Source: Paraphoma chrysanthemicola (taxonomy: Eukaryota > Ascomycota > Dothideomycetes > Pleosporales > Phaeosphaeriaceae). Taken from it: a stretch of 64,000 nt of DNA. Location: the NCBI GenBank assembly GCA_020744225.1, contig JAGMWG010000017.1, forward strand, positions 1,054,001 through 1,118,000, given 5' to 3'. Under the pieces are notes generated by a model that was given only the letters and a program-made list of their open reading frames with translations, ran no database searches and was not told the DNA's origin. The translations under genes and the position numbers were made by a program. Shown here in pieces: positions 22,353 through 33,190 of the stretch (position 1 is the first letter of the stretch; each line of letters opens with the position of its first letter).

Positions 22353-23476
22353 TTAGTCGAACTTGTCTGCACAGCTCTTCCACTTGCCATCTTTCGGAAC
22401 CATGCATTCATGCTCGACACAATTCACGCGCAGGCCCACATCATCCTTCCACCCGCCCAAGTAATTCGAGAACCGCTGTTGATACGACGACGCCTTGAAG
22501 GCCTCCGTGATTCTACTCTTTAGCCCATCACTGCATTTGTACGTGCCTCCGACTTCGCCTGTAACGGACGATTGAACCGTGGCGATGAAGAGCGTCCGCG
22601 GGACGTCGGTGCTTTTCTTGAAGGAAAAGGCGACAAGGACTGAGCCGGCGACGTTACCTGCATAGGTGAGCAATCTTCCATCGGTATAGTTGGCAGGATG
22701 GTGGGTACACAGTCTTGTCTTGCGCGAGCCCTTGAAGTCGACGTAATAGCAATTCGATTCTACCTGAGTCATGGCTCTATAGATGTCGGCCACGAAATCA
22801 TACTGGCGGCTGGTCAGCGTCATCATGTACCTGAAGTTCCCTTCCCTCACCGTTGTGATATCAAGACCGTGAGTTTCGGTAATTTGAGAGATCGCTCGAG
22901 CTCCGATCACAATAGACGCATGGGTGTCATATCTGCCGTCCTGTGTCGGCTCGGTAACGATGTTGTTGATCTTGCAGGACGGAAGACCGTTACCCGGCTT
23001 GACCTCCAAGCTTTCGGCGCGGCCTGCGCTCATGGGACAGAGAATCTTGAAGCAGTTGTACAAGATGTTGAACCAACGCTCTCCACGCAAAGTACCTATT
23101 GGCTGCGGCGGCTTGTTGGTGATCCTGACATCGACAATATACTTAGCGTTCGCCGGATCAGTCGAGGCAAGCGCAGCTGCAGAACCATTTCCGACACCTT
23201 CACCTGCGCCGGCGAATTCCGACGTCTCATCACGAGCCACCAAGCTCTCTCGCCTATCCAGCTCCTCGACCTCGTCCAGTGTAAGTGGCTCATTCGGAAG
23301 GACGACGACGCTGCCGCTCTCCCAGTACGCGCCAGGCGGCAGAACTAGTTTCGTCAATGATACGTCTTGTCGCGGAAAGTGACAACCGTACCGATATCGC
23401 TTCTCTTGATCGTTGATGGTGCAGCAACCGCAGCCAGCACTAAAGTGCACAAGCCGAGGAGCTGACCAATTTTCAT
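22353..23476 (-). CDS. Secreted Cys-containing protein, tandem paralogue A
   Basis: Exons 23392-23476, 22851-23344 and 22353-22802; 342 residues. Exon 1 encodes a signal peptide (MKIGQLLGLCTLVLAAVAA) and ends in a KRSDIG-like motif; exon 2 resumes at LPPGAYWESG. This layout is matched exactly by the next gene: both first exons are 85 nt and end in phase 1. The second intron (22803-22850, GTGAGG, CTGAC, CAG) is inferred because the paralogue has an intron at the same place, just before the conserved DFVADIYRAM block; it is 48 nt, phase 0 and stop-free, so the genomic ORF reads through it. Conserved with the paralogue: ADIY, NCYxVxFKGSR, C-terminal Cys pair. I recognise no family; extracellular location is the only supported statement about its role. 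Confidence 0.78.
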
Positions 23477-23859
23477 GGCTGCTGATGATATGGGCTACTT
23501 GATGTGTATCGTGGGTGGGATTAGTGAGTCTCGTATGTGACTGGCGATGTTATTGGAGGAGGGGTGTAGTAGAAAAGACACGAGGTAGTGTTGCTGCGGG
23601 GCGAAGTGAGAGAGCTCGACATGCAAACGGAAGGTGCGATCTGAAGCAGGTCCAGCACTCGTGTGTCGTCACATGATGTTTAAACACATGGAACGAAGAC
23701 TCCCGCAGTTCAAAGAAAGTGAAGTGAGTCACATTCATTCTGCGCTTTGTATTGAATAGCACGTATGTCGTGTGAATGTGAGCTCTAGATTCAGAGTGAT
23801 GGTACCGTACACTACACGCCTATTCGACTCGCCCTCATTCGGAGTACTCGGTCAAGTCC

Positions 23860-25006
23860 TTATTCCAATGGGTGAAACCAGTCGCAACCATTTCCCTTCC
23901 AGTCGAAGTGACCTAAGATCGGTTCAATCGGCTTATTCGCAAGATCGTTGTGTTTGAGGTATCCTCCTTTTCTTACGCTAAAGCAATCTTCTTTGTTACA
24001 TGCCGAGATCAACGGCATTTTGACCTTGCTCCAATTCATGACCTTGGCCAGCTGAGGTTGGTACGTGGTTGAGTAGCTTTCGCGCGCTTTCTTCAAGCCT
24101 TTTTCGCAGTCCAGCTCGCCTTCGAGGGTCTTGCCATTAAATCTCAGCACGACGTTGAGACGGGCTGCAAGAGGGTGGTCTTTCGCGTAGGGAAGAACAA
24201 CGAGAACATTCGTGACTGTGTTACACATGGTAGTGTGCCTCGAGCCCTTGAAGTTGACCTCGTAGCAATTGGCAGCATCTTCGGTCATTTGCGTATAGAT
24301 ATCTGCTGCGAAGCTGAACTGTATCCGAGTTAGCTGCGCTGTCATCTCAGCGAACCTGAAGTACCACGTACAGCTGCTTCACGGATGCCGGGATAGGCTG
24401 ACTCATAAAGCTCCGACCACTGGACTGAGATATCCAGCCGTGAATTCGTCGCGTAGGTGTCCTTGGGTTTGGTGTTGTACACGATGTTTGGAATTCTGCA
24501 GGACGACGCACAGTATGCTTCGTAATTTTCACTGCACCACTCTTTCCAGCGGCCTTTGTCACCACTGTTGTCGTCGGGATGCCCGGTGATCCCGACAATT
24601 CGAAGACAGTCGATAATCTTGTTTCGGAGGCGATTCTTACGGAGTGTACAAACATGCTGCTTGGGGCCTCCTGCGTAAACGAGGACCGGGTTCTGGTCCT
24701 TACCCCAGCGTTTGGTCAACGTTGTCGAGGTCGTATTGGCGAGTTCGAGGTCCTCAGCTTGCGGAGAGTATCCTTCGGTATGGACAACGTCATCTTCGTC
24801 GTCGGAATACTCGGCGGGGTCATTGTGGAGAACGAGAACGTTGCCTTCCATGTGGGCGCCAGGTGGCAACTCTGCTTGAATTTAGCACAACGTGCAATCA
24901 TAGGAGGAGAAGCGAACTGACCAATGTCGCGACGATCGTAGAATGTCACTGCAGCGATAGTAGTACAGGCCCAGAGGGCGAGGATAATGAGGAAGGCGCG
25001 CTTCAT
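23860..25006 (-). CDS. Secreted Cys-containing protein, tandem paralogue B
   Basis: Exons 24922-25006, 24372-24871 and 23860-24318, with introns of 50 nt (24872-24921) and 53 nt (24319-24371, branch CTAAC, acceptor CAG); 347 residues. Signal peptide MKRAFLIILALWACTTIAA, then RRDIG, then ELPPGAHMEG at the start of exon 2. An acidic segment (YSDDEDD) precedes a Cys-containing core (WKEWCSENYEAYCASSC) and the block FSFAADIYTQM followed by NCYEVNFKGSR and ELDCEKGLKKA. It shares exon sizes, phases and these blocks with the gene 384 bp downstream, so the two arose by tandem duplication, but they have diverged strongly elsewhere. No known domain is visible. Either member could be an effector-like or wall-associated secreted protein. 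Confidence 0.82.
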
Positions 25007-25469
25007 GGCTGCTGTTTAGAGTTGAGTGCCACAAGCTGGCGAGTGTGAGGGCCGGTGTACAGTGCTTGAGTGAGCGGAGCATTCGGATATGTAGGGGAGG
25101 TCTCGCATGTGGAGAATGTTCATTGTAGTGCGGAAACCATGCTGAGCGATTTACGCCCAGGTGAGTCCGCTGAGACATGCAGGCTCGACAAACGCAGAAG
25201 GGGCAGTGACGTAATCATTGATGGGCAAAGCGCAAACAGCTGAAAGATGATGAGTATCGCCAATGATTCGAGTATGGATTCATGTCATCGGTCGAGGCTT
25301 TGTAGGATTCACTGCTGTGCCTTTTCGACTACGGTGGGCTAGCATAGAACCGAGTCCGTGGTCCCATGTCCCAAAAAGGTAAGCCCTTGCTTACGCTGTA
25401 CCTATGTGGCACGGAACCTAATTCTGACCTCGATCGCTATTTTCAAGAAGGAACGTAGCGCATAGCACT

Positions 25470-27116
25470 TCAGTACTGGTATCTGTACTCGACGTGGTCG
25501 TCCACGCCACCAACTTCGCGTCGCTTCTTGTCTAGCGCCTGATTGTGCCGCCATAGTATGCCAACGTACATAACGCAGAAGACCGCGCCGGCTACTGTGA
25601 GCCCCAGACCGGTACGAAAAGCGGTTGGGTAGAACGGCGCCTCGCTTTTGATGAAGACGTTACTGGAGATGAAGTTGGCGCAGTTACCAATGCCCAGGAT
25701 GATGGCCGTGCCGACCGCGATGCTGGCGCGCCCACGTAAGTTATTGACAAGCCATGCAGTCGTCATTGTCATCTGGATGAATGTGCCCATGCTCATACAG
25801 AAAAGACTGAAGTAGCGCACGGCGGCCGAGACGTTGTGACCTTCGGAGTAGACCACATTGATGATCCAGCCAACGAGTACACAGCAGATGGCGCCGAGAA
25901 TGAACGGAAAGCGCCACCCTATGCGGCCCGATAGGAATGCTCCCAGGATCTGCGAGATGATGCCAGCAACCCAGACTGGTATCGTCATAGCTTGAGCACG
26001 TGCAGCCTTCCAGCCGAGCTCGGTCAGAATGGTGGGAATGAAGCCGGACATGGAGGCTGCGGTCATGTCGCAGCAGAAGAACATCAGCGTGCTGTTAATA
26101 ATTAGCATTTGGAAATGCACAAGCAACACGAAACGTACGGAAACAGGATTCGGTAATCGCAAATGGCCTTGATCCAGTTCGTGCCCTTGACATCAACTTT
26201 CCCATCGCCCTTGTCATGGCGCAGGGTCTCAAGCAGATGCTGCTTCTCTGAGGGCGTGAGAATCTTGGTCCGTTCGGGAAAGTCTGGAACGAGAATGAAG
26301 ACCAAGAACGAGATGGCAATGGTAAAGATTCCCTCGAGAATGAAAATCCAGCGCCAGCTATTTGTGATTAGTCCATGCCCTGTCATTTGCTGGAGAGCGC
26401 CTTACCCTTCCTTCCCTTGGATGCCGTTCATGTTGCGGATGCCATACGCGAGCAGACCGCTGATGCACGGGCCCAGGACACCAAAAGTAAAGAACATGGC
26501 GAATCGGAGCGAGGCTTGTTTGCGGGTGTAGTACTCGGCAACCAATAAGGCAGCGCCTGTGTTTGTCAGCAGGGTTCATTGCACCTTTCGCTTCCACAAC
26601 GGGTCACTCACCCGCAGGCAGCGTAGCCTCGAAGATGCCCATCAAGAAGCGCAATGCAAGCAGACCACCGTACGATGCGGTTAAACCCTGACATGTTGAT
26701 ACAACGCCCAGAATGAGCATGTTGCAGCCGAGGAAGATGTTAGGTCTTACTCGCGGCATTGACATGATCATGTTGCTGGGGATCTCGACCAGAACAAACG
26801 GAATGTAGAAGATCCATAATGCGGTGTTGTAGCCATTGGCCGGCATCTTCAGGCCCTTCTCCATGCCCTCGATTCTGGCGTTGGCAACTGTCCGGCATCA
26901 GTCACAATTCGCCAGCGATTTCCGTTTCCATCACTTACTGTTGGTGCGGTCCAAGAACAAGATGGTGTAGGTGCATCCTAGAATTGGGATGATGCGCCAG
27001 TCCATCTTGGTAACATAGGTCTGCTTGGAAGGCGCCGCATACTCGAGAGTGCCCTGGTCGCTGCTTCCACTGCTCTTCGCCACCGTTTCACCCACGATCT
27101 TCTCGTCGGCCTGCAT
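25470..27116 (-). CDS. MFS transporter, allantoate permease (ACS) family
   Basis: Five exons: 26939-27116, 26612-26887, 26406-26556, 26139-26357, 25470-26091; introns 47-55 nt; 481 residues. The ATG at 27116 gives the usual short charged N-terminus before MDWRIIPILGCTYTILFLDRTNIANARI, the family's first membrane segment and DRxNIxNA motif. Further hallmarks are LRFLMGIFEATLPAGAALLVAEYY and the GWRWIFILEG motif after segment 5. Twelve membrane segments are expected, with a central charged loop (PERTKILTPSEKQ). Relatives carry allantoate, nicotinate, biotin or other carboxylates with protons. Substrate unknown. It is divergent from the metallo-beta-lactamase-fold gene, about 1.4 kb apart. Confidence 0.88.
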
Positions 27117-28551
27117 TCTGACTCGGCGGTAGAATGCGCAGACTAGTCGCGTTGGGCGCAAATAAGGTCTGCGCGGCGCGAACGGCGAACACGATCTGGC
27201 GGGACGGCCCTTTGTACCGGCTGGCTGTGGCGGCGGAGTAGGACCCGTGGTCGTAATGAAGGTGGAGTGGGTGGGACACGAAGTCAAGCGAGGCAGAAAG
27301 TTTGCAGTCAGAGGGCGTTTGCAAAAGCCCGGTGTCGTCGGTCACGCCTTCCTCGCTCCTTCGCGGCCACCGTGCGCCGGTATCCCAGTAATATATCTCG
27401 AGCACTGCCAGCTGCTATCTCGAGACTGCGGCTTCTATCTCTTGTGGACTGATCGGCAATGTCCTTGCGACGGACAGCATGCCAGATGCGGGTGGGCTGC
27501 CTGTAACCGATGACCAGGACCCCGCTGCCCAGCGCAACGTGCAGTCGACAGTGGCAGAGGGTTGGCCAATTGGGGCTATAGAGTAGCGTGCTATTGGTCT
27601 CGGATAGCGGTTGGCATTGATTGGAGTTGTTGCGCTTCCAGCTGCATGCGCGTTGAAATTCCAGCGACGAACACTCAAAGGCTGTCATTTCTCATGGCGG
27701 CGGCGTTAATCATCCCATCTCCGGCTCATCCGCCACTGGCCCGAGACGCTAGCAGTGCTTGGCTCCATTTCCCATCTCGTACATTATCATCCTGAAGGAA
27801 CCATGGTTCTGAATGATGGGGAGTGTTGACAGGTAATTGACGCCATTGCCACGTTGCTGGTGTTGCACAGCATGCTCTGGGACGCCTCATCGGCAACTGT
27901 GCGTAATACGCGAATCAAGGGCAGCTTCTGAAGCCTCAAATGCCCGCGCGGCTGGCTCCGCCTCTTCCCCGCCCACCAGCTACGCCCCTAGCACGTGCAA
28001 CCCTGCATGGCTGGACGGGATACCCTCCGCATATTCGCGCAGGGTGCAGTTGGTGCTCAGGAGGACCATACCGCCGCCACGTTCGTGCCGCGAAATCATT
28101 CGGCGTGCCGCCAGGGTCTTTTGTTTTGTCGCGCGCAATTTCAGCAGGTTGTGTGAGTTGCACGCCGTGCACCTTAACCTTGAGCAGGACCCGGGAGCGT
28201 ATCTTTGAACCACACATGCGGCTGCATGCGAAGCGACGCGGATGTCGCCACCCGGTTGATATGCGTATCTGGCTATCAACAACAGGCTGCGCCCTCGCGC
28301 GACGCATCGGCTGTCCATAACAGGCGGAATATGGGTGCCGAAACATGGAAGCGGCAACCACCACGTGACCCTGGTAAGCCGCCGGCGTGGGGAAGATCAG
28401 TCCGAAAACCCCTCAATTGGAACAACAAGAACTAGTCCGGGCCGCGAGCATTAGACTTACTCTGCTGTTAGTACTCGTCGTGTGCTTCGACCGTGCTATC
28501 AGATGTGAAGCAACCATTGGGATATCGTGCCGCATCTAGGTGAACATCATC
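27117..28551. other. GC-rich divergent intergenic region
   Basis: 1.4 kb between the divergent ACS transporter and hydrolase genes. Many overlapping ORFs on both strands (27837-28364) arise from high GC and lack domains. Likely to contain both promoters. Confidence 0.5.
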
Positions 28552-29715
28552 ATGGCGCCGTTGGAGATCCCTGCCTCCAACTCCACGGTCCGCCTTCGGG
28601 CAATAGATGCAAAGACCCAAATGAGTGTATCCTCGAAAGGGTTCATTCAACCAATACTACCGGGCTTCGAAATTTTGAATCTAACATCAATCACATTCCT
28701 CATTGAGCATCCGACTCTAGATAAGAAGGTGCTATTTGACTGCGGCGCGCGCAAGGATCTCGAGAACTTTTCGCCGCGTATCAAAGAGAGACTCAACCTC
28801 AACGTCAAAGGACTCAAGATTGAGAAGGATGTACATGAGATCGTACAGGAGGCGGGCATTGACCTTGAAGACCTCGATGCCACCATATGGAGTCACTGGC
28901 ACTGGGATCACCACGGTGCGCCAGAGAAATATTCTTCCAAAACTGGAATCGTAGTAGGACCAGGCTTCAAGAAGAACTTCATGCCCGGCTACCCCACCGT
29001 CCCAGACGCCATCTTTCTCGATGCCAATTTTGCAACTCGCAGTATCCGTGAGATTGACTTCTCCACGAACTTCAAAATCGGCAACTTCAGAGCCCATGAT
29101 TACTTTGGCGACGGCTCCTTCTACCTGCTCGACACACCAGGCCACGCAATAGGCCACATGTGTGGACTCGCCCGCACCACACCAACAACATTCGTCTTCC
29201 TTGGCGGCGACATCTGCCACTTCGGAGGCAGTTTTCGACCCTCATCTACAATACAACTCCCGGATCCAGTCCCCAATTCACATCTCGATAAGCATCTCCC
29301 ACACCCGTGTCCATGCTCGCTTTTCACGGACGTCCATCCCGCGGGCGCATCCTCGACCGACTCACGTACAACGCCCTTTTTCGAGGTCACTTCGTTCGCG
29401 CAATCAGCGTACCTCGATCGCGAGCAGGCGGCAGCGAGTATCAAGGAACTACAGCACTTCGACGAACATCCTGATGTCTTGGTATGCATCGCGCATGATC
29501 CGACGCTGATCAAGGTCTTGCCCTTTCTGAACGACCAGCCTGAAAAGTATTTGAATGATTGGCAGAAAGAGGGTTTGAAAGAGAAGGCGCAATGGGGCTG
29601 GTTGAATGAGTTACCGAGAGGTGGGAGGCCTGGGCGCGAGCAGTATGTTGAGGGTGCGTGGCGGGGAGGAGAGGTTGTTGGTGATTTTACGAAGCTTGAA
29701 GCTACGTTATACTAA
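28552..29715 (+). CDS. Metallo-beta-lactamase-fold hydrolase, lactonase-like
   Basis: Intronless; 387 residues from the ATG at 28552 (an in-frame ATG 12 nt upstream is also possible). The zinc-binding set is complete: HWHWDHH at 115-121 (His115, His117, Asp119, His120), His198 in PGHAIGH, Asp220 in GGDICHFGG and His315 in CIAHDP. The order and spacing fit the two-zinc hydrolase fold of AHL-lactonase and related quorum-quenching or lactone-cleaving enzymes, though fungal members have broader roles. There is no signal peptide or membrane segment, so it is probably cytosolic. It may share regulation with the divergent transporter, a testable pairing of uptake and ring-opening. Confidence 0.88.
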   Translation: MAPLEIPASNSTVRLRAIDAKTQMSVSSKGFIQPILPGFEILNLTSITFLIEHPTLDKKVLFDCGARKDLENFSPRIKERLNLNVKGLKIEKDVHEIVQEAGIDLEDLDATIWSHWHWDHHGAPEKYSSKTGIVVGPGFKKNFMPGYPTVPDAIFLDANFATRSIREIDFSTNFKIGNFRAHDYFGDGSFYLLDTPGHAIGHMCGLARTTPTTFVFLGGDICHFGGSFRPSSTIQLPDPVPNSHLDKHLPHPCPCSLFTDVHPAGASSTDSRTTPFFEVTSFAQSAYLDREQAAASIKELQHFDEHPDVLVCIAHDPTLIKVLPFLNDQPEKYLNDWQKEGLKEKAQWGWLNELPRGGRPGREQYVEGAWRGGEVVGDFTKLEATLY

Positions 29716-30059
29716 GAACGAATCTCTAGACTCAAGCTGTTGTGTTGCTTCTCTTCCACCTTCTTGCACCGCTCGTGTCTGCTAGCCACAACACTGATGT
29801 ATAGCCTCCTTATTGTGACTGCTATGATTTCTTGTTGTTTTAGAAAAGCTTTCTACTTTTTTAGTTGTAATCTCACTCCGGAGTCAACTACTCTTAACGC
29901 TTGTGGCTAAGCCACTCTCTTGCCCCGGATTTGCCGCTCGACGAGGGTCCGGGCGTTTTCAGCATTGTAACACAAAGCCGAATTTTGAACTCGGTTTTGT
30001 TGCTGCAATTTTCAGCTTCAGTCGTTCCCCGCACTTGGCTGACCTACAATCTTTTTGCC

Positions 30060-30563
30060 ATGGAACAACTGCAAGAGATCTTCCAACCTCACCAGTTCAG
30101 AGCCGATGAACATCATATCGATCTATACCATGTCTACGACAACCTCTCTCGCACGCCCTACCAACCTGGTATTGGCATCGAGTGCGAAGATCCCGACGAG
30201 TATTTTATGAATGCCTGGCATGTCATAACACCCTCTGCGATGATGAAGCATCTGAATTGGCGAAATCGAACTCGAACGCAATTTATATCTTTGTACGGCA
30301 ACTTCGCAGATGCGAGCCGCGAGCAGCAAAGGCGGCGCAATCAGCCATACGGTCGTCGCATCCCCGGATCAGTCCGCATAGTGCATGTGCGGCTTTTACG
30401 GAACACAAACGTTTGGGCTTTCTCCCGTGCAGAAATGCTCAGCATGATGGGAACGTTCAGTCAGGAGGCGCGACTGCAAACCTTAAAAACCTCTGCGTCT
30501 AGCGAGTGGTTTGTGTGGGGAGTCATTCCTGATGACTTCGTACAAAACGGACATTTACTCTAG
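30060..30563 (+). CDS. Small protein with DUF7587-like domain
   Basis: Single-exon ORF; I start at the ATG at 30060 (GCCATGGAA) giving 167 residues, not at the longer upstream frame, which lacks coding character. The segment MKHLNWRNRTRTQFISLYGN followed by a charged stretch and IVHVRLLRNTNVWAFS resembles the domain of unknown function seen in many dothideomycete proteins: an acidic N-terminal strand, a conserved TPFISLFSD-like motif, then a strand with a Val-Phe core. Function unknown; no catalytic residues can be named. The match is by pattern memory, hence moderate confidence. No obvious link to neighbours. Confidence 0.55.
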   Translation: MEQLQEIFQPHQFRADEHHIDLYHVYDNLSRTPYQPGIGIECEDPDEYFMNAWHVITPSAMMKHLNWRNRTRTQFISLYGNFADASREQQRRRNQPYGRRIPGSVRIVHVRLLRNTNVWAFSRAEMLSMMGTFSQEARLQTLKTSASSEWFVWGVIPDDFVQNGHLL

Positions 30564-30895
30564 AGGCATGGCGGTTACGGCCTCTTCTGATTCTGGCCAG
30601 TAACTTCTCACCGAGGATCCTTTTCAAAATTCGGATTCAGCTCTATACACGCAGATCTATCCTTGAAAATCGAGATAGTCACTTTCGATATAATTGATGC
30701 ACAAAACGATGTCAGGGCATACGCGCCTGTATGGCGAAAATACGATCCGTGAAGAAAGGGTTAAACTCATCTGTTTTGGATAGCAATCTTGGGCTTAGGG
30801 GCTCGGCCATACATGAAAACATCTTGCATCCCAACGCGTATTAAACGAACTATACGCATCGGCACCTATCCTCTGCACTTAAATGCCCCTCCACA
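30564..30895. other. Short intergenic flank
   Basis: 3' flanks of two convergent genes; nothing else seen. Confidence 0.5.
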
Positions 30896-33190
30896 CTACC
30901 CACTACTCCCCTCGCCCTCTCCTTCTCCCACATCTTCCCTCCCCTTCCTTTTCGCCGGCCACTTCTCACCAATCCTAAAATCCCTCAAATCCCAACTCAC
31001 ACCAATCCTCACCCGTCCCTTCTCACTTTGCCCACTACATCTCTCCACCCCCTCTGCCGTCCTCCTCTTGATCTCTTCGATATCCGGTCGATCTTGCATT
31101 CCATATCTCAAACACTCCCTCACCAAGTCTTTCAATCCGTCGGTGTACCGCGCCGCTGCTTCGAATGGGGGTGCTCCGGATAGAAGATTTTCTGCTGTGG
31201 GATTTGCATAGGGTGTGCCGTTGACGAGTAGGGTGCCAGAGGAGGCGGAGCAGTCAAAGAACGGTGATTGGTGGAATGTGTTTTGCATGATGAGATTCCA
31301 TATGATTTGGCCGCTGGCGCAAGGTGTTAGTCTCGAATGAATGGAAAGAGAAGGGACTTAGATGAATGAAGAGATGTGAGGAGCTAGGAAGGTACTCACA
31401 GGGCCCAGACATCGGTTTTGCTGGTGAGTTTTGATACGGCGGGCGTGTGGCCTGCGTAGTCCCAGTAGAGTTCCTGAGTCATGGTTGTTAGTAAGCAGAT
31501 ACTATATGGTATTGGTTGAATTAGGTATGATGGACGTACAGGAGGATAGCGTCCACCGTTTTCGGGGATGTTGTTTGCGCTTTCGTCGATGGCGTAGTGA
31601 AAGGGGTTATCAGCGTACGCATCGTCGCCGGATTGCAGGTCGAAAAAGGCCTGGTCCCAGTCTGCGAGGACGACTTGAGGGAACTTGAAAGCGGTTAGTA
31701 TATCTTGGCTAAATGCGCTAGTCCCATTCTTACGTCGTCCTGCGTGTACTCAATCAAGCAGTCTGCATTCGAGGATGTCGGATTTAGGACTTTTCCTTCG
31801 CTGTCCTTGGGCGGCTTAACGAAGATGTTACTCGTATAAAGATCCCTGTGTATGATCTCCTTCCACTCTTTGCCATCAATATCCACGCCGCTGCCGTTCT
31901 TCAGCACCAAAAGCGCGTTAGCAAGGGAGTCGAACACATGCCATATGAACGCCTCATCAATGACTTCCGGAAATCCTTCTGGAAGTGGTTTGCCATTCCA
32001 TTTGTCAATGTCAGGCACGTCGTCGAAATCTGCATGTGTGCGTTGTTTGTATATCTCACTTCCAGCTGGTTCCCTCGTGATGCCGTCTGCTTCATCGTTC
32101 TGTCTTCGAGTTCTTTCCTTCTCATATTCGTCCCACGCTTCTTCGATTGCATCTTGCAAACCCAGTCGTTCAGTTTCTCCATCATCTATGTCTTGTGAAT
32201 CCTCCATCTCAGCCTCGTATCTTTCTTTGGCCTCACTGATTTCCGGATGCGTCTCGAGCCAGCGGAACATGTTCCTTCTCTTAAGCCAAGGTTTCGAGTA
32301 CGAGGTGAGCGCCCGATACAAGTCGCCCAGCTCGCACGCTTCGTTGAAAACGCGGTAGCGCCTTTGCCAGAAGCTAATGCGATGGCCTAGATATCTGTGG
32401 ATGTTGTGCTCGTGTCCATTTTGCTCATTCAGGCGAACTAGAATCGCAATCTCGCGAGGAAGATGATCGCGCCAGGAGACGGGATTGGTCCATTTGGGAG
32501 GCTGCATAGTTGCAACGTCTCTTGCGGCGATAGTCTCATCGATATTCATTGTTTCGTCGACACGCACCCAAAGGCCAGCGCGGCCTTGTGCACCATGACC
32601 TAGGAAGTGGGCGCCGTGCCATCTCTTCGCTTCTTGCTCTCGGGTCGGGTCGTGCAGTCCTGCTTCTAGCCATTTGCGCTTCTCCTCAGAGCTCTTGTCG
32701 CGATCATTTAGATCGCCTTCGGTAACGGCTGGAAGCTCTGCATTTATCGTCGCAATATCAGGCCATAATGGCATGCTCGTAGTGTTGATACGTGTTGCGG
32801 CAGGGACTGGAGCTACAGCTGGACATGGACCAGGACCAGGTGCTGCATTTGGAGCTGGGTCATCTTTTATTTTGGGATTGCTAGGTATTGTATTATCATC
32901 AGTAGCCGGTAGCGCTTGTACGGCGTTCGTGTACGCGTCTGTGAAAGTCTGCTTTTCCGCAGCTGAAGCATATCGCCACAGCCATGCGAGGGTGCCAATT
33001 ATCTGAGCTGCAATTTCTTGAATCAGCAAGAGAGTAAGAAGAGAACCAGAGAGGAACGTACCGTTAGTCCATCCCGTTCGAATCTGTTTAATGCGGGCGC
33101 GCGATAAGCGCCCTTGTAATAACCAGTGGCATTGGTGTACATCGGCGCCGGCCCTGCTGGCTCTGCTCGCGCTCTTCGCTTGGGAGGCAT
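30896..33190 (-). CDS. Divergent Ser/Thr protein kinase-like protein
   Basis: Five exons: 33062-33190, 31734-33002, 31540-31683, 31400-31473, 30896-31313; introns 50-86 nt (a GACTAAC branch in the last); 677 residues. A basic N-terminus (MPPKRRARAEP) and a low-complexity Pro/Ala linker precede the kinase domain from about residue 185. Seen: glycine loop GHGAQG, a IAARDV segment where the beta3 lysine should be (Arg instead), intact IIHRDLYTSNIF, then ADWDQAFF in place of DFG, and RYPPELYW in place of APE, with DVWALG of helix F present. A highly charged insert of more than 100 residues (EAEMEDSQDIDDGE and following) lies between the N-lobe and HRD. This pattern fits the large group of atypical fungal kinases; catalysis is uncertain. 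Targets unknown. Confidence 0.8.

Noticed and set aside
22698..23348. 216-residue plus ORF
   Set aside because: Antisense to secreted paralogue A, which has paralogue and splice support.
27837..28364. Four overlapping ORFs of about 125-142 codons
   Set aside because: High GC opens all frames; none has a domain or outranks the others.
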